Positions 18,358-26,859 are shown, counted from the first letter of the stretch. The stretch: 64,000 nucleotides of DNA from JAGQPD01 sp020426865 (GCA_041399065.1 JAWKTN010000001.1:1054001-1118000), one strand, 5' to 3'. The notes: generated by a model from the sequence alone, not told the origin. Made by a program: numbers and translations.

Positions 18358-19662
18358 TTAAGCCTGGCGGACACTTCCGTCTTCCGCTCTGTTTCTACTT
18401 ATTAGGTAACGACGAACGAAGTCCAGAGCCTGTTTGGCGGCCCGAGGCACAACGATATCCGGATGACCGCCGGTCGATCGGATTTCGTCGATTACCTGCT
18501 CACCGGTCGCTAAGGCAATCACGATTTGCTCGTCAGCCAGCCAGGTTACTAAGGACCAATCGGCGCCGGTCAACTCCCTTACTTGATCAGCCCACTGCCG
18601 ACACATCGCAACTCGTTGGAGATTCGTCATTACATCTTGCCCGTCATCCGCCGAAACGGCACTCGAAGACCGCATCGAAGATAGCGGCATTGCCAGAGGT
18701 GACTGGCCGGCGACGAAACCGCCCCGGAATACGCCTACTTCTTCTGGCGATTGCGCGATCATGCTGGCCAGCATTCCCTTCGTACCAACTTCGGCAACAG
18801 CGAGCGTCCGGCCAAGTTGGCGTAGACTGCGGAGCACGACGTCCTGCAATTCGTCGTCGCCGCTGCCGTAAACAAGGTCGCCCAACTGCTCGCGGATGAG
18901 CCGCTCGGTGGGCGCGATCAGCAAGCGACAGTTTTCTGCCGATTCGGCCCGAGCCGTGATGCGCAGCGTGATCGTCGCCTGGTGCACCGTGATGCCCACC
19001 ATCGGTTGCCGCCCGCGACGAATCATGTCCGGTAACATACTCTCCAAATGGCTCTCGCCAACGCCAAAACAGCGAAGAGTATGGTGCACGATGACATGCC
19101 GCACGCCGGCGAATTCCATAATTCGAGGCGTCACCGAATCGTGCCACATTTCGAACATCTCGGCCGGTACGCCGGGCAAACAGAAAATCCGCACCGTACG
19201 CCCTTCTGTGATAACGGAGTTGTCGCGGTTGGCAACTTCGAGCAACAAGTCGATGCCAGGTGCGGTTCCATGCGGATTGTCGATGATCAGGCTTCCCTCC
19301 GGAAACAACGCCTGCACCCGGTTCCGCTCAGGCATCTCCCGATGGCGACTCGTAAACAATCGCTCAATATGTCCCAATGCCTCGGCGTTTTCAATGAGTC
19401 GCCGGCCCGTCGCTTCGGAGATGGCCTGCCGAGTCAAATCGTCGGCCGTCGGCCCAAGTCCCCCCGTCACCAAAACCATGTCAACTCGCTCAATCGCTCG
19501 TCGAAAGATTTCGACGTTTCGCGATAAGTCGTCGCCGACCGTCGTGTGATATCCGACGACGATTCCTAGCTCCCCCAACTGGCGACTGATCCAGGCACTG
19601 TTCGTGTCCACCCGCTGGCCGCTGGTCAGCTCATCACCGATCGCAATCACTTCAGCTATCAT
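18358..19662 (-). CDS. CinA-family protein with degenerate C-terminal domain
   Basis: 434 residues, slightly longer than CinA. Residues 1-170 are the MoCF/CinA N-terminal domain (IAIGDELTSGQRVDTNSAWI and VTGGLGPTADDLTRQAISEATG), which in CinA carries ADP-ribose pyrophosphatase activity. The C-terminal part (about 270-434) aligns with the PncC/CinA nicotinamide-mononucleotide deamidase, but the signature AESCTGG reads AEVGTKG, so the catalytic Ser is gone, and VFRGGFVAGQSPLAM replaces the usual GGxVxYSN. I expect the deamidase activity to be lost or altered. Start ATG 19662 has GGAG 5 bases upstream and is preceded in frame by GTG 19665. Confidence 0.8.
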   Translation of the reverse strand: MIAEVIAIGDELTSGQRVDTNSAWISRQLGELGIVVGYHTTVGDDLSRNVEIFRRAIERVDMVLVTGGLGPTADDLTRQAISEATGRRLIENAEALGHIERLFTSRHREMPERNRVQALFPEGSLIIDNPHGTAPGIDLLLEVANRDNSVITEGRTVRIFCLPGVPAEMFEMWHDSVTPRIMEFAGVRHVIVHHTLRCFGVGESHLESMLPDMIRRGRQPMVGITVHQATITLRITARAESAENCRLLIAPTERLIREQLGDLVYGSGDDELQDVVLRSLRQLGRTLAVAEVGTKGMLASMIAQSPEEVGVFRGGFVAGQSPLAMPLSSMRSSSAVSADDGQDVMTNLQRVAMCRQWADQVRELTGADWSLVTWLADEQIVIALATGEQVIDEIRSTGGHPDIVVPRAAKQALDFVRRYLISRNRAEDGSVRQA

Positions 19663-20030
19663 CACGGCTCCAATTCCTCAAAGGCTGTCCGAAACGACCT
19701 GTCCCGATCCGGCCGCAGGCCGCTATCAGTGCTGTCACCGCAAACAAGTCTATCGCTCCTAACTCGCCATTCCGTCGCACCATTCCGCCCCGGACCATCG
19801 AACCCTCGTATCGACGTATCGACGTATCGTCGAGGCTCACATTGACAGCACCCCAGACCGGTTTCTATGATTCGGGCTTGTGCGCTGCCCGATCAGAATA
19901 TCGTGTTACCCTGGATATGCTAGGGTATCGTTGAGCATTGGTGGCAACATAGTGGCGAACTAGGGGGCTGAGCTTGTCATTGCTGAGCTTATTATTGTCG
20001 CGATAACAGACATGGGAAGGCGAGTTGACA
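19663..20030. other. Intergenic region between divergent cinA and murB
   Basis: No gene seen. It contains a short direct repeat (CGACGTAT three times near 19810-19830) and AT-rich sequence just before murB that may hold its promoter, but no hexamer pair stands out. Confidence 0.6.
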
Positions 20031-20909
20031 ATGGAAATCTTTGGCGGCTTGGAGCACACCGTACGCGAGACCGAGCCGCTTGCGCCACACACCTGGTTGA
20101 TGCTCGGCGGCCCAGCACGATTTTACGCCGAGCCGACCTGCAGGGACGACTTGGCGGAAGTTGTACGGCGTGCCCGAGAAAACGACGTTCCAACACGATT
20201 GCTCGGCGGCGGGTCCAACGTCCTCGTTCGTGATCACGGTTACGACGGTGTCGTGATCAATTTGTCGGCACCCGCGTTCAGCGAGATTCGTGTCGACGGA
20301 AATGAATTGTACGCCGGTGCCGGAGCCAAACTCTCTCATGTCGTCGCCACTAGCGTCCGCGAAGGCCTGGCCGGCCTGGAACACCTGGTCGGAATTCCCG
20401 GCTCTGTTGGTGGTGCTCTGCATCTTAACTCCGGCAGCCGCAGTACCGATATTGGTCAATGGACCCGCGGCGCAACCGTGCTGACCCGCGACGGTGAACT
20501 GATTACGCGTCAATCCAACGAATTGGTATTTTCATACCGCCAAAGCAGCCTCGATGAATTGGCCATCCTGGACGCAAAGTTTCTGCTGGAGGAAGAGGAT
20601 CCGGCCGAATTGACACGCCGCCTGCAAAAGCTGTGGATTGTGCGCCGAGCCAACCAGCCCAGCGGAGAACGCGGAACGTGTTGCATGTTTCGTGATCCGC
20701 AAGGCGTCAGCGCTACGGAGTTGATCGAGCAAGTTAACTTGAAAGGTACCAGTGTCGGCCGCGTGACGCTATATGACCGCGATCCAAACTTCCTATTGGC
20801 TGATCCCGGCGCGTCAAGTGACGATGTGTTGAAATTGATGGACCTTGTGCGAGAACGAGTCGCTACGACTTTTGAAATCGAACTGGATGCGGAACTTCAG
20901 ATTTGGTAA
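20031..20909 (+). CDS. murB: UDP-N-acetylmuramate dehydrogenase MurB, with Cys in place of the catalytic Ser
   Basis: 292 residues. MurB reduces UDP-GlcNAc-enolpyruvate to UDP-MurNAc with FAD and NADPH, early in peptidoglycan synthesis. The FAD domain is clear: GGGSNVLVRDHGYDGVVI (59-76), LVGIPGSVGGALHLNSG (119-135) and FSYRQSSL with the substrate Arg (170). The C-terminal domain ends AELQIW with the conserved Glu (288). The motif GSxF(K/R)NP, whose Ser protonates the intermediate, reads CCMFRDP (217-223), so Cys218 stands where Ser belongs. ATG 20031 follows a GGCGAG at reasonable distance; TTG 20025 is in frame. An FtsQ-like gene follows after 40 bases. Confidence 0.85.
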   Translation: MEIFGGLEHTVRETEPLAPHTWLMLGGPARFYAEPTCRDDLAEVVRRARENDVPTRLLGGGSNVLVRDHGYDGVVINLSAPAFSEIRVDGNELYAGAGAKLSHVVATSVREGLAGLEHLVGIPGSVGGALHLNSGSRSTDIGQWTRGATVLTRDGELITRQSNELVFSYRQSSLDELAILDAKFLLEEEDPAELTRRLQKLWIVRRANQPSGERGTCCMFRDPQGVSATELIEQVNLKGTSVGRVTLYDRDPNFLLADPGASSDDVLKLMDLVRERVATTFEIELDAELQIW

Positions 20910-20949
20910 TCGATTTCCACATTGACGGTCCCAGGAAGGAAGACCGATC

Positions 20950-21891
20950 ATGGCACGCAGCCGCAAACTAGAACCTGACGAATCCAGTGAAGGCGACTTT
21001 TTCAGCCGCATTCCCGGCCCGATTCGCGGCAACGCCGCGCGCATGTCGGTCGCCGTCGTGATCCTTGTCGGATTGGCGCTCGGCACCCACCACTTGTGGA
21101 AAACGTACGCTCACCGTGTCCTCGAGTCTCCTCAACATCGACTGACGCTCGAAAACCTTGAAATCACCCCACCACCCGACTGGATTACGTCGGACATTCG
21201 CCACGATGTGTTCGTTGGCAACAGCTTGGCACAATATAATATTGAACATCAAGAACTGACCATCCAGCTTCGCCAGGCCTTTCGCAATCATCCGTGGGTA
21301 CGCGATATCGGCGATATTTGCAAGCGATACGGCGGCAAAGTGACCGTCGATCTGCACTATCGCAGACCCGTGGCCGTGGTAAAAGTCGTTACAGAATCAC
21401 GCGCCGGCGTATTGCCGATCGACGGCGATGCGGTTCGTCTTCCCAATGACGATGTCGATCTGACCGACCCCCAAGCTGTGGCGGCCGCCGAGCAACGGTT
21501 CGGTAGTTACCCGCGTATCTGGATCGACAATACCTTCCCCATTGGCCCACCTGGCACCCCGTGGGGGGACCCGCGGGTGGCCGATGCGGTCCAGATCATT
21601 ACGAACATCGGCGCGTACTGGTCGAAACTGGATCTGTTCGCCATCGACGCTATCGACGACCAAACGCGAATCGGTTCCGACTCGTCCACTACTCTCTACC
21701 GCCTGTTCACCCACAACAATACCCGCATCCTCTGGGGACACGCGCCCGGTCGCGAAGCACCGGGCGAACCCAAATTGCCCGAAAAACTAAAACGGTTGGT
21801 GAATTGGCTGCAATCCGGTCGGCAATTGGAAGCCGGGCAAATGTTCGATCTTCGCAGCGCGGCCCCCGTGTCCGTCGCGGCGTCTGAGTAA
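20950..21891 (+). CDS. FtsQ/DivIB-like membrane protein
   Basis: 313 residues. A charged N-terminus, one transmembrane helix (MSVAVVILVGLALGTHHLW, about 32-50) and an extracytoplasmic part that starts with a POTRA-like segment (RLTLENLEITPPPDWITSDI, then FRNHPWVRDIGDICKRYGGKVTVDLHYRRPVAVV, about 65-140) and a beta domain (GVLPIDGDAVRLP). This is the FtsQ/DivIB layout, and its place directly after murB is that of ftsQ in the dcw cluster. FtsQ links the divisome to wall synthesis in FtsZ-dividing bacteria. Similarity is weak, so a planctomycete-specific role is possible. GGAAGG precedes ATG 20950 at good distance. Confidence 0.55.
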   Translation: MARSRKLEPDESSEGDFFSRIPGPIRGNAARMSVAVVILVGLALGTHHLWKTYAHRVLESPQHRLTLENLEITPPPDWITSDIRHDVFVGNSLAQYNIEHQELTIQLRQAFRNHPWVRDIGDICKRYGGKVTVDLHYRRPVAVVKVVTESRAGVLPIDGDAVRLPNDDVDLTDPQAVAAAEQRFGSYPRIWIDNTFPIGPPGTPWGDPRVADAVQIITNIGAYWSKLDLFAIDAIDDQTRIGSDSSTTLYRLFTHNNTRILWGHAPGREAPGEPKLPEKLKRLVNWLQSGRQLEAGQMFDLRSAAPVSVAASE

Positions 21892-21955
21892 CTCGCCTGC
21901 GTCGCTAGGATACGCCCGCTCCGCAATCGTGCGACCTTCTACGGTAACCTGCGCG

Positions 21956-22144
21956 TCACGTCGTACGTGAATTGTCGCAGTCCGCAACCTGCTGACGATC
22001 GTGCAACTCCGCTCGTAGTACCGTGGTATCGGCGGGGGCCTCAATTCCTAAACGTACCCCCCCGGTCGCCAAACGCACGACAGTAATTGTGATTTGGTCC
22101 CCAATCAAAATCCGTTCCCCAACCTTGCGACTGAGCACTAGCAT
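21956..22144 (-). CDS. csrA: Carbon storage regulator CsrA
   Basis: 62 residues, the normal size. CsrA is a small dimeric RNA-binding protein that acts on mRNA leaders containing GGA. The sequence begins MLVLSRKVGERILIGDQITITVV, contains VRLGIEAP and ends the core at TTVLRAEL, all typical. ATG 22144 is preceded by GAGG; an upstream in-frame reading to 22180 is not supported. It is convergent with the FtsQ-like gene (64 bases between stops). Confidence 0.95.
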   Translation of the reverse strand: MLVLSRKVGERILIGDQITITVVRLATGGVRLGIEAPADTTVLRAELHDRQQVADCDNSRTT

Positions 22145-22600
22145 CGTCCATCCTCGTCCGTGAAAAAAGAAATGGGTCAAGAAACCGACGGGTCTCGTTT
22201 GCCACAGATCACCGCCAGCAACCGCTTCTTACCATACGCCAGCACTGCATGCAAGCCGCTATCCAAAATTCCCAGCAAGAGAGCATACTCGGCAAGAAAT
22301 GACGATTGCAAGTAAACTGGGTAATTGCGATAAGGCTGGCAGGCGCGGCGTGCATTTTGCGAAACAGATCCAAATCCCATCGACACCGGGCACGGCATCC
22401 TTCACAAAGCGGTTGTGATTAACGCCGCCGGCACTGCGTATGGAACGGCGATGTTGAGGGCCTGGCTTGCCCACGGCCGGCTGCAAGTCGGCTTCTGCTC
22501 GGCCGACCAATCTGGCCGCCCCGCCCGTGCAAGCAACAAACTCGAAAAACAAACTATTTTCCCATGGCTTTTCACTTAACCACGACAGCCACCCAGGTTC
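22145..22600. other. Gene-free stretch upstream of csrA
   Basis: No gene is supported. Minus-strand frames of 70-97 codons exist but have no recognisable content. The csrA promoter must lie here; I could not place it with confidence. Confidence 0.6.
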
Positions 22601-22659
22601 TATTCAGACAACACGACACGCCGTTCGCGCCAACAGCGCAAGCGATAACCAAGAAAATT

Positions 22660-23240
22660 AAAGTTTTTTATCCTACTTTCCCACTTAACATACTCAGGGT
22701 TTTCAAATCGTAGAGACTCTACATTCCGGCAGCCTCAAGCATGTCAGCAATAAACCACGTAATAAACGTTTTTCTGCGCTATTTTACAGTTGACAGAGGC
22801 AGGCGTCTTGGATTGTAGAGACTCTATGTTTCAGCCGCCCGAGCTATGAAAGAAATATCTCCAATAAATATTGCATATTTTGTGCACTATTTTACTTGAC
22901 ATAATCACGCCCCCGGTTTTAGAGGCTCTACATCCCGGCGGCTTCAAGTGCGTCAGCAATAGACTATGAAATAAACACTTTTTTGATTCATTTTTCAGTT
23001 AACAGAAGCAGCCATCTTGGATTCTAGAGACTCTATGTTTCAACCCATACAAGGATTATCTCTGATGATTAAAACATATTTGATTCACCATTTCTCTTGA
23101 TACGATTGCTGCCCCCAAATCTTGGGACGCGACATCCCGGCAGCTCAAGGTGTGCCAGAAAGAAATCCTGGAATTAATGACACTTCTCGCTGAACGCCGG
23201 TGAACTTGGCTTTGGATTGGTATAGACACGAATAAGCCCG
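22660..23240. repeat. Array of about 105-bp units, each with a TAGAGACTCTA palindrome
   Basis: The 11-mer TAGAGACTCTA or a close variant starts at 22711, 22816, 22920 (TAGAGGCTCTA), 23025, and degenerately at 23122 and perhaps 23221. Spacings are 105, 104, 105, 97 and 99 bases. Two unit types alternate: type A is followed by CATNCCGGC(A/G)GC and TCAAG (22711, 22920, 23122), type B by TGTTTCA(G/A)CC (22816, 23025), giving a 209-bp higher-order repeat. A TT(G/A)ACA-like hexamer lies 18-20 bases before each palindrome (22685, 22790, 22896, 22999; TTGATA at 23097). The region is AT-rich, has no gene, and the copies decay to the right. Function unknown. Confidence 0.85.
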
Positions 23241-23288
23241 ATTGCCTCTATTTGGGTTTCATCACTACTCACAACAAAGGAATCAGGC

Positions 23289-23599
23289 ATGGATGCTAAG
23301 AAGCACACCCCAAGATCGTACGAGAAAGCTGCCATCCACGAACGGCTCCTCGCCCTTCCTGCGGCAGGCTTGGACGACGTGATCGGATTCGGGTGCGGCT
23401 GGTTCGGTCGCTAGCATACCAACAAGAAATCTGGAGAGAGAGCCATTACGGCGAGTACGTCGTCAAATGCGAGTGCCGCAAATCGTTCCGCACGACTCCG
23501 GCGGATATCGAACTGAAGGCGAAGTACGACAACCAGGTACGTCAGGCCGTGGTGGATTGCATCTTGATCGACAAGCTGAGAGCAGAGTGGCTCCGTTGA
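23289..23599 (+). pseudogene. Transposase remnant, frameshifted (possibly ISL3-like N-terminus)
   Basis: Two short adjacent frames read as one broken protein. The first (ATG 23289) gives MDAKKHTPRSYEKAAIHERL and ends at a stop near 23412; the second frame (about 23393-23599) gives a segment with HYGEYVVKCECRKSFRTTP followed by ELKAKYDNQVRQAVVDCIL. A Cys-x-Cys zinc-ribbon half and the following helical segment resemble the N-terminal part of ISL3-type transposases. No catalytic domain follows and no terminal inverted repeats were found. It may be unrelated to a transposase. Confidence 0.4.
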
Positions 23600-23662
23600 A
23601 CCCGGGGAAAGCAACACACCCATAGTAAATCCTCTGCGGAGGGTCTTGATTCGGACGTCCCT

Positions 23663-23872
23663 CTACACGCGCAGGTCGTCCCCCTGGTAAAGCGGTGTGA
23701 TTGCATGAACGGAGACCGTCACCTGCGAGTTGTCGGCAGGACAGCCGGTACACCCTGTGCAGGAACGAACGCCGTTGCGTTGCGATATTAGCCGCCATAA
23801 TCGGCGTACAACGTCCGTCACGGCAATCGTGATCAAGCAGGCGACGATGAAGTTCTGAATTGTCTCACCCAT
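23663..23872 (-). CDS. FeoB-associated Cys-rich membrane protein
   Basis: 69 residues. One N-terminal transmembrane helix (QNFIVACLITIAVTDVVRRLW, about 5-25) and then a Cys cluster CTGCTGCPAD. This matches the small FeoB-associated Cys-rich proteins encoded next to feoB in many bacteria; their exact role in ferrous iron uptake is not settled. The gene follows feoB by 58 bases on the same strand and is the last gene of the operon. Confidence 0.75.
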   Translation of the reverse strand: MGETIQNFIVACLITIAVTDVVRRLWRLISQRNGVRSCTGCTGCPADNSQVTVSVHAITPLYQGDDLRV

Positions 23873-23930
23873 GGCTCTCTCTGCGTGGATGGTGCCGGTT
23901 TCGAGATGTCGGTTACGAGAATCTACTGGT

Positions 23931-26135
23931 CTATCCTGAACCAGTTGGCAACAACAGCGAGGCGATTTGGTAGGTCAGGAAAGCCCCCACGTATGCCAGT
24001 GTTGACATGTAGACGAAGGCAAATACAGCCCAACGCCACTGATTGGTCTCGCGTTTGATGACGGCCAATGTGGCGGCGCACTGGGCACACAATGCGAAGA
24101 ATACCATGATCGACAAAGCGACGGGTAGTGTATAAACCGGTTTGCCCGAGTCATCCCAGCGGGCTTGCCGCAATTGTTCGTGAAGCGATGCAGAACTTTC
24201 ATCTTGGTCAACGCCGGCGCTGTAGATCACGCCCAGCGTACCAATCACGACCTCACGTGCGGGAAACGAAGCAACCACGGCACTGCCGATACGCCAGTCC
24301 CACCCCAATGGCCGTACGATCGGTTCCAGGCAGCGGCCAACCGACGCAAGGTAGCTGTTATTGAGGTGCCGTTGCGCTATTTCGTTGCTGACCTGCGACT
24401 GAACTTCTTCCAACTGCTCGGCCGAACCGGTCGCCTCCGCTTGTGCCAAGGCCATTGCGTACTCGTCGCGGACTCGTTGGTCGATCGAAACATCATGCGG
24501 GAAATAGCTGGCAGCCCAGACGAGGATCGACACCGAAAGGATCAACGTCCCGGCTCGCCGAACAAACGCCCATCCGCGATCAAACATTCGATACAGTACC
24601 ATCCGCGGCGACGGCCACTTGTAGCAGGGAAGCTCCATCACGAACGACGGGGTATCACCCCGAAAAAGCGTGCGTTTTAAGATCATCGCCACCGACATTG
24701 CGGCCGCGATACCGAGGAAGTAAAGGCCGACAAGCGTCAGCGCCTTGAGCGTGATGCATCCGCCCAGGAAGGAGGTGTCCGGGACGAAGAGCATCGTCAT
24801 CAACGCGTAGACTGGCAGTCGTGCACTGCAGGTGACCAGCGGCGCCACAAGGATCGTGACGAATCGGTCACGTCGGTTTTCGATGACACGGGTTGCCATA
24901 ATCCCCGGTACCGCACATGCGAACGACGATAACAACGGTATAAACGACTTACCGCTCAACCCAACGCGTGACATTAATCGATCCATCAGGTAGGCGGCAC
25001 GGGCCATGTAACCGACATCTTCCAGTAGTGCGATAAAGAAAAACAGAAAAAAGATCTGCGGGAGGAATTCCAGAACTCCGCCGACTCCCCCAATCACTCC
25101 ATCCACAATCAACGATTGCAGCGGGCCATCCGGTAGCACTCGACTGAACCACCCGCCAAGTCGCCCGAAGCCCGACGAGATAAGGTCTTGTAACGGCCCC
25201 GACCAAGAAAATACGGATTGGAACACGATCAGCATCATCAGGCAAAAGGCGATCAACCCTAGCACTCTGTGCGTTAGAACCCTGTCGATTCGATCGGTCC
25301 AGGAAATGCGTTGCACCGAATCTCGCGACACAATGCCTTCGACGAGTTGCTGTACCCATTGGTAGCGGGCAATCGCCTCGACCGCTGGAACCGGCGATCC
25401 AGCCTCGGCAAGCCGCTGGCGCGCCGCGTGCACCTGGTCCGTGCCCGATAGTGCTTCGACCTGCGGCAATTGTGATAGAAAGCCGCTGGTGTCAAGCAAT
25501 ACCCGCTCGACCAAATATCGCGGCAGGGTGTCCCCGAGCTGCAATTGCAGTCGGTCAACTTCCTGCTGGAAACTCGGCGGAAACGGTGTCGATCGCTCGC
25601 CAATCGGCGAACTCATCGCGATCTCAAGTGATGACCGAAGTGCGTCTAGACCAATTCGCTTGTGTGCCTGGAGCTCCACGATCGGCGCGCCCACGCGCGT
25701 ACTCAGTTGCCGCACGTCAATGCGGATCCCACAGGACTCGGCCACGTCCGTCATGTTCAATGCCAACACCGTCGGCAATTGAAGATCAAGCACCTGGCTG
25801 ACCAGGAACAGATTGCGTTCCAAGTTACTCGCGTCCACGACGCAGATCACCGCGTCCGGGCGCACCGTCCCTGGCAACCGCCCCAACAATAGATCGACCG
25901 CGATCATCTCGTCCGGTGAACGTGGCGCAAGACTGTACGTGCCCGGCAAGTCGACCACGTCGACCGGAGTATTGGCCAGCTGCATCCGTCCAATCTTCTT
26001 TTCTACCGTTACGCCGGGATAATTTCCCACTTGCTGAGCAACGCCGACCAGCGCACTAAACAACGTCGACTTGCCCGTGTTAGGGTTGCCGATCAGAGCG
26101 ATCGTGCGAATGGCTGGTGGGGCCGCCTGAGGCAT
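23931..26135 (-). CDS. feoB: Ferrous iron transporter FeoB
   Basis: 734 residues. The N-terminal GTPase domain has G1 GNPNTGKSTLF, G3 DLPGTYSL and G4 NMTD; a helical GDI-like domain follows (about 170-270), then the membrane domain with two Gate regions (LEFLPQIFFLFFFIALLEDVGYMAR and FACAVPGIMATR; later WRIGSAVVASFPAREVVIGTLG). FeoB imports Fe2+ across the cytoplasmic membrane. ATG 26135 is the start, 54 bases after the second feoA. The gene lies in the operon feoA-feoA-feoB-small Cys-rich protein, under a candidate Fur site. Confidence 0.97.
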   Translation of the reverse strand: MPQAAPPAIRTIALIGNPNTGKSTLFSALVGVAQQVGNYPGVTVEKKIGRMQLANTPVDVVDLPGTYSLAPRSPDEMIAVDLLLGRLPGTVRPDAVICVVDASNLERNLFLVSQVLDLQLPTVLALNMTDVAESCGIRIDVRQLSTRVGAPIVELQAHKRIGLDALRSSLEIAMSSPIGERSTPFPPSFQQEVDRLQLQLGDTLPRYLVERVLLDTSGFLSQLPQVEALSGTDQVHAARQRLAEAGSPVPAVEAIARYQWVQQLVEGIVSRDSVQRISWTDRIDRVLTHRVLGLIAFCLMMLIVFQSVFSWSGPLQDLISSGFGRLGGWFSRVLPDGPLQSLIVDGVIGGVGGVLEFLPQIFFLFFFIALLEDVGYMARAAYLMDRLMSRVGLSGKSFIPLLSSFACAVPGIMATRVIENRRDRFVTILVAPLVTCSARLPVYALMTMLFVPDTSFLGGCITLKALTLVGLYFLGIAAAMSVAMILKRTLFRGDTPSFVMELPCYKWPSPRMVLYRMFDRGWAFVRRAGTLILSVSILVWAASYFPHDVSIDQRVRDEYAMALAQAEATGSAEQLEEVQSQVSNEIAQRHLNNSYLASVGRCLEPIVRPLGWDWRIGSAVVASFPAREVVIGTLGVIYSAGVDQDESSASLHEQLRQARWDDSGKPVYTLPVALSIMVFFALCAQCAATLAVIKRETNQWRWAVFAFVYMSTLAYVGAFLTYQIASLLLPTGSG

Positions 26136-26189
26136 CTCCCGGTGCTTGCCTTGCTGATGCTTGGGATGGGGAAAAAATATTATGCTGGC

Positions 26190-26417
26190 TCAATGTGACG
26201 AGACAATCACTCGTTGTGCTTCGCTCCGCCGAAGACTCAATCGATATCCCCTCAATTCAACTTCCAATGGATCGCCAAACGGCGCGCTACCAACCATCGT
26301 GACCGATGTGGTCGGGGTCATCCCCATTTCCAACAATCGCACGCTCACCTCATCCATTCCGTCAATCCGCTCAATCCGCACGGAATCGCCAATCGGTACT
26401 CGATCAAGCGTCGTCAT
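26190..26417 (-). CDS. feoA: FeoA-domain protein (second copy)
   Basis: 75 residues, an SH3-like FeoA domain: VPIGDSVRIERIDG, VSVRLLEMGMTPTTSVTMV, GDPLEVELRGYRLSLRRSEA. FeoA proteins are cytosolic partners of FeoB. The start ATG 26417 overlaps the stop of the preceding feoA (ATGA), so translation is probably coupled. A longer open frame to 26498 overlaps the upstream gene and is not needed. Confidence 0.9.
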   Translation of the reverse strand: MTTLDRVPIGDSVRIERIDGMDEVSVRLLEMGMTPTTSVTMVGSAPFGDPLEVELRGYRLSLRRSEAQRVIVSSH

Positions 26418-26647
26418 CCCAGCTGTTCTCGAACCAGGACATTCAACGTATCGTTGGAACGAAAACACAACCGCGATGCGCCGATCCGGACAATGCACGG
26501 CGTGCCATGCTGCACGACTTCCACCCGCGTCCCCCGGCGAATTCCCAATTCTTCCAATCTCCGAGCCTCATCGGCTGGACCGACAATCTGACTCACTTCC
26601 GCTTGACGCCCTACGGAAATCAATGAAAGGGGCACGAGGTCCGCCAT
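26414..26647 (-). CDS. feoA: FeoA-domain protein (first copy)
   Basis: 77 residues: LVPLSLISVGRQAEVSQIVG, RRLEELGIRRGTRVEVVQ, CIVRIGASRLCFRSNDTLNVLV. First gene of the feo operon. ATG 26647 is preceded by AAGGAG at good distance; the longer reading to 26683 would overlap the candidate Fur site. Two tandem FeoA genes before feoB suggest a heteromeric partner, by inference only. Confidence 0.9.
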   Translation of the reverse strand: MADLVPLSLISVGRQAEVSQIVGPADEARRLEELGIRRGTRVEVVQHGTPCIVRIGASRLCFRSNDTLNVLVREQLG

Positions 26648-26667
26648 TGGCGAGCTACTCCTTAAAC

Positions 26668-26682
26668 TGAGACTCAATCTCA
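26668..26682 (-). promoter_or_regulatory. Fur-box-like 7-1-7 palindrome
   Basis: TGAGACT-C-AATCTCA is an inverted repeat of two heptamers around one base, the arrangement of the core Fur box (TGATAAT-N-ATTATCA), with G at the fourth position as in the TGAGAAT variants. It lies between the promoter and the feoA start, where a repressor would block transcription. Fur binding is an inference. Confidence 0.5.
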
Positions 26683-26696
26683 AAACAGTCTTGCTA

Positions 26697-26725
26697 AGTA
26701 TAGCGGGCCGCGCTCAGCCCTGCAA
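26697..26725 (-). promoter_or_regulatory. Promoter of the feo operon
   Basis: On the minus strand TTGCAG (26720-26725), a 17-base spacer and TATACT (26697-26702) form a good sigma-70 promoter about 50 bases before the first feoA start. The predicted transcription start lies just before the Fur-like site. Confidence 0.6.
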
Positions 26726-26859
26726 GTGGTCCGCGTGAAATGGAGCTAGCGGTTACAGACAAAAGAGATCCATAGGGACAAAAATGACGGAAAATGACGG
26801 AAAAAAAGGCGGATGAAAAGCATCTCCTCGGATCAATGGGAGCGTGTGCGTTTTCTGGC

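Noticed and set aside
22700..23240. CRISPR array
   Set aside because: The repeats are 11-14 bp, the 90-bp intervals are themselves homologous in two alternating types, and no cas gene is nearby.
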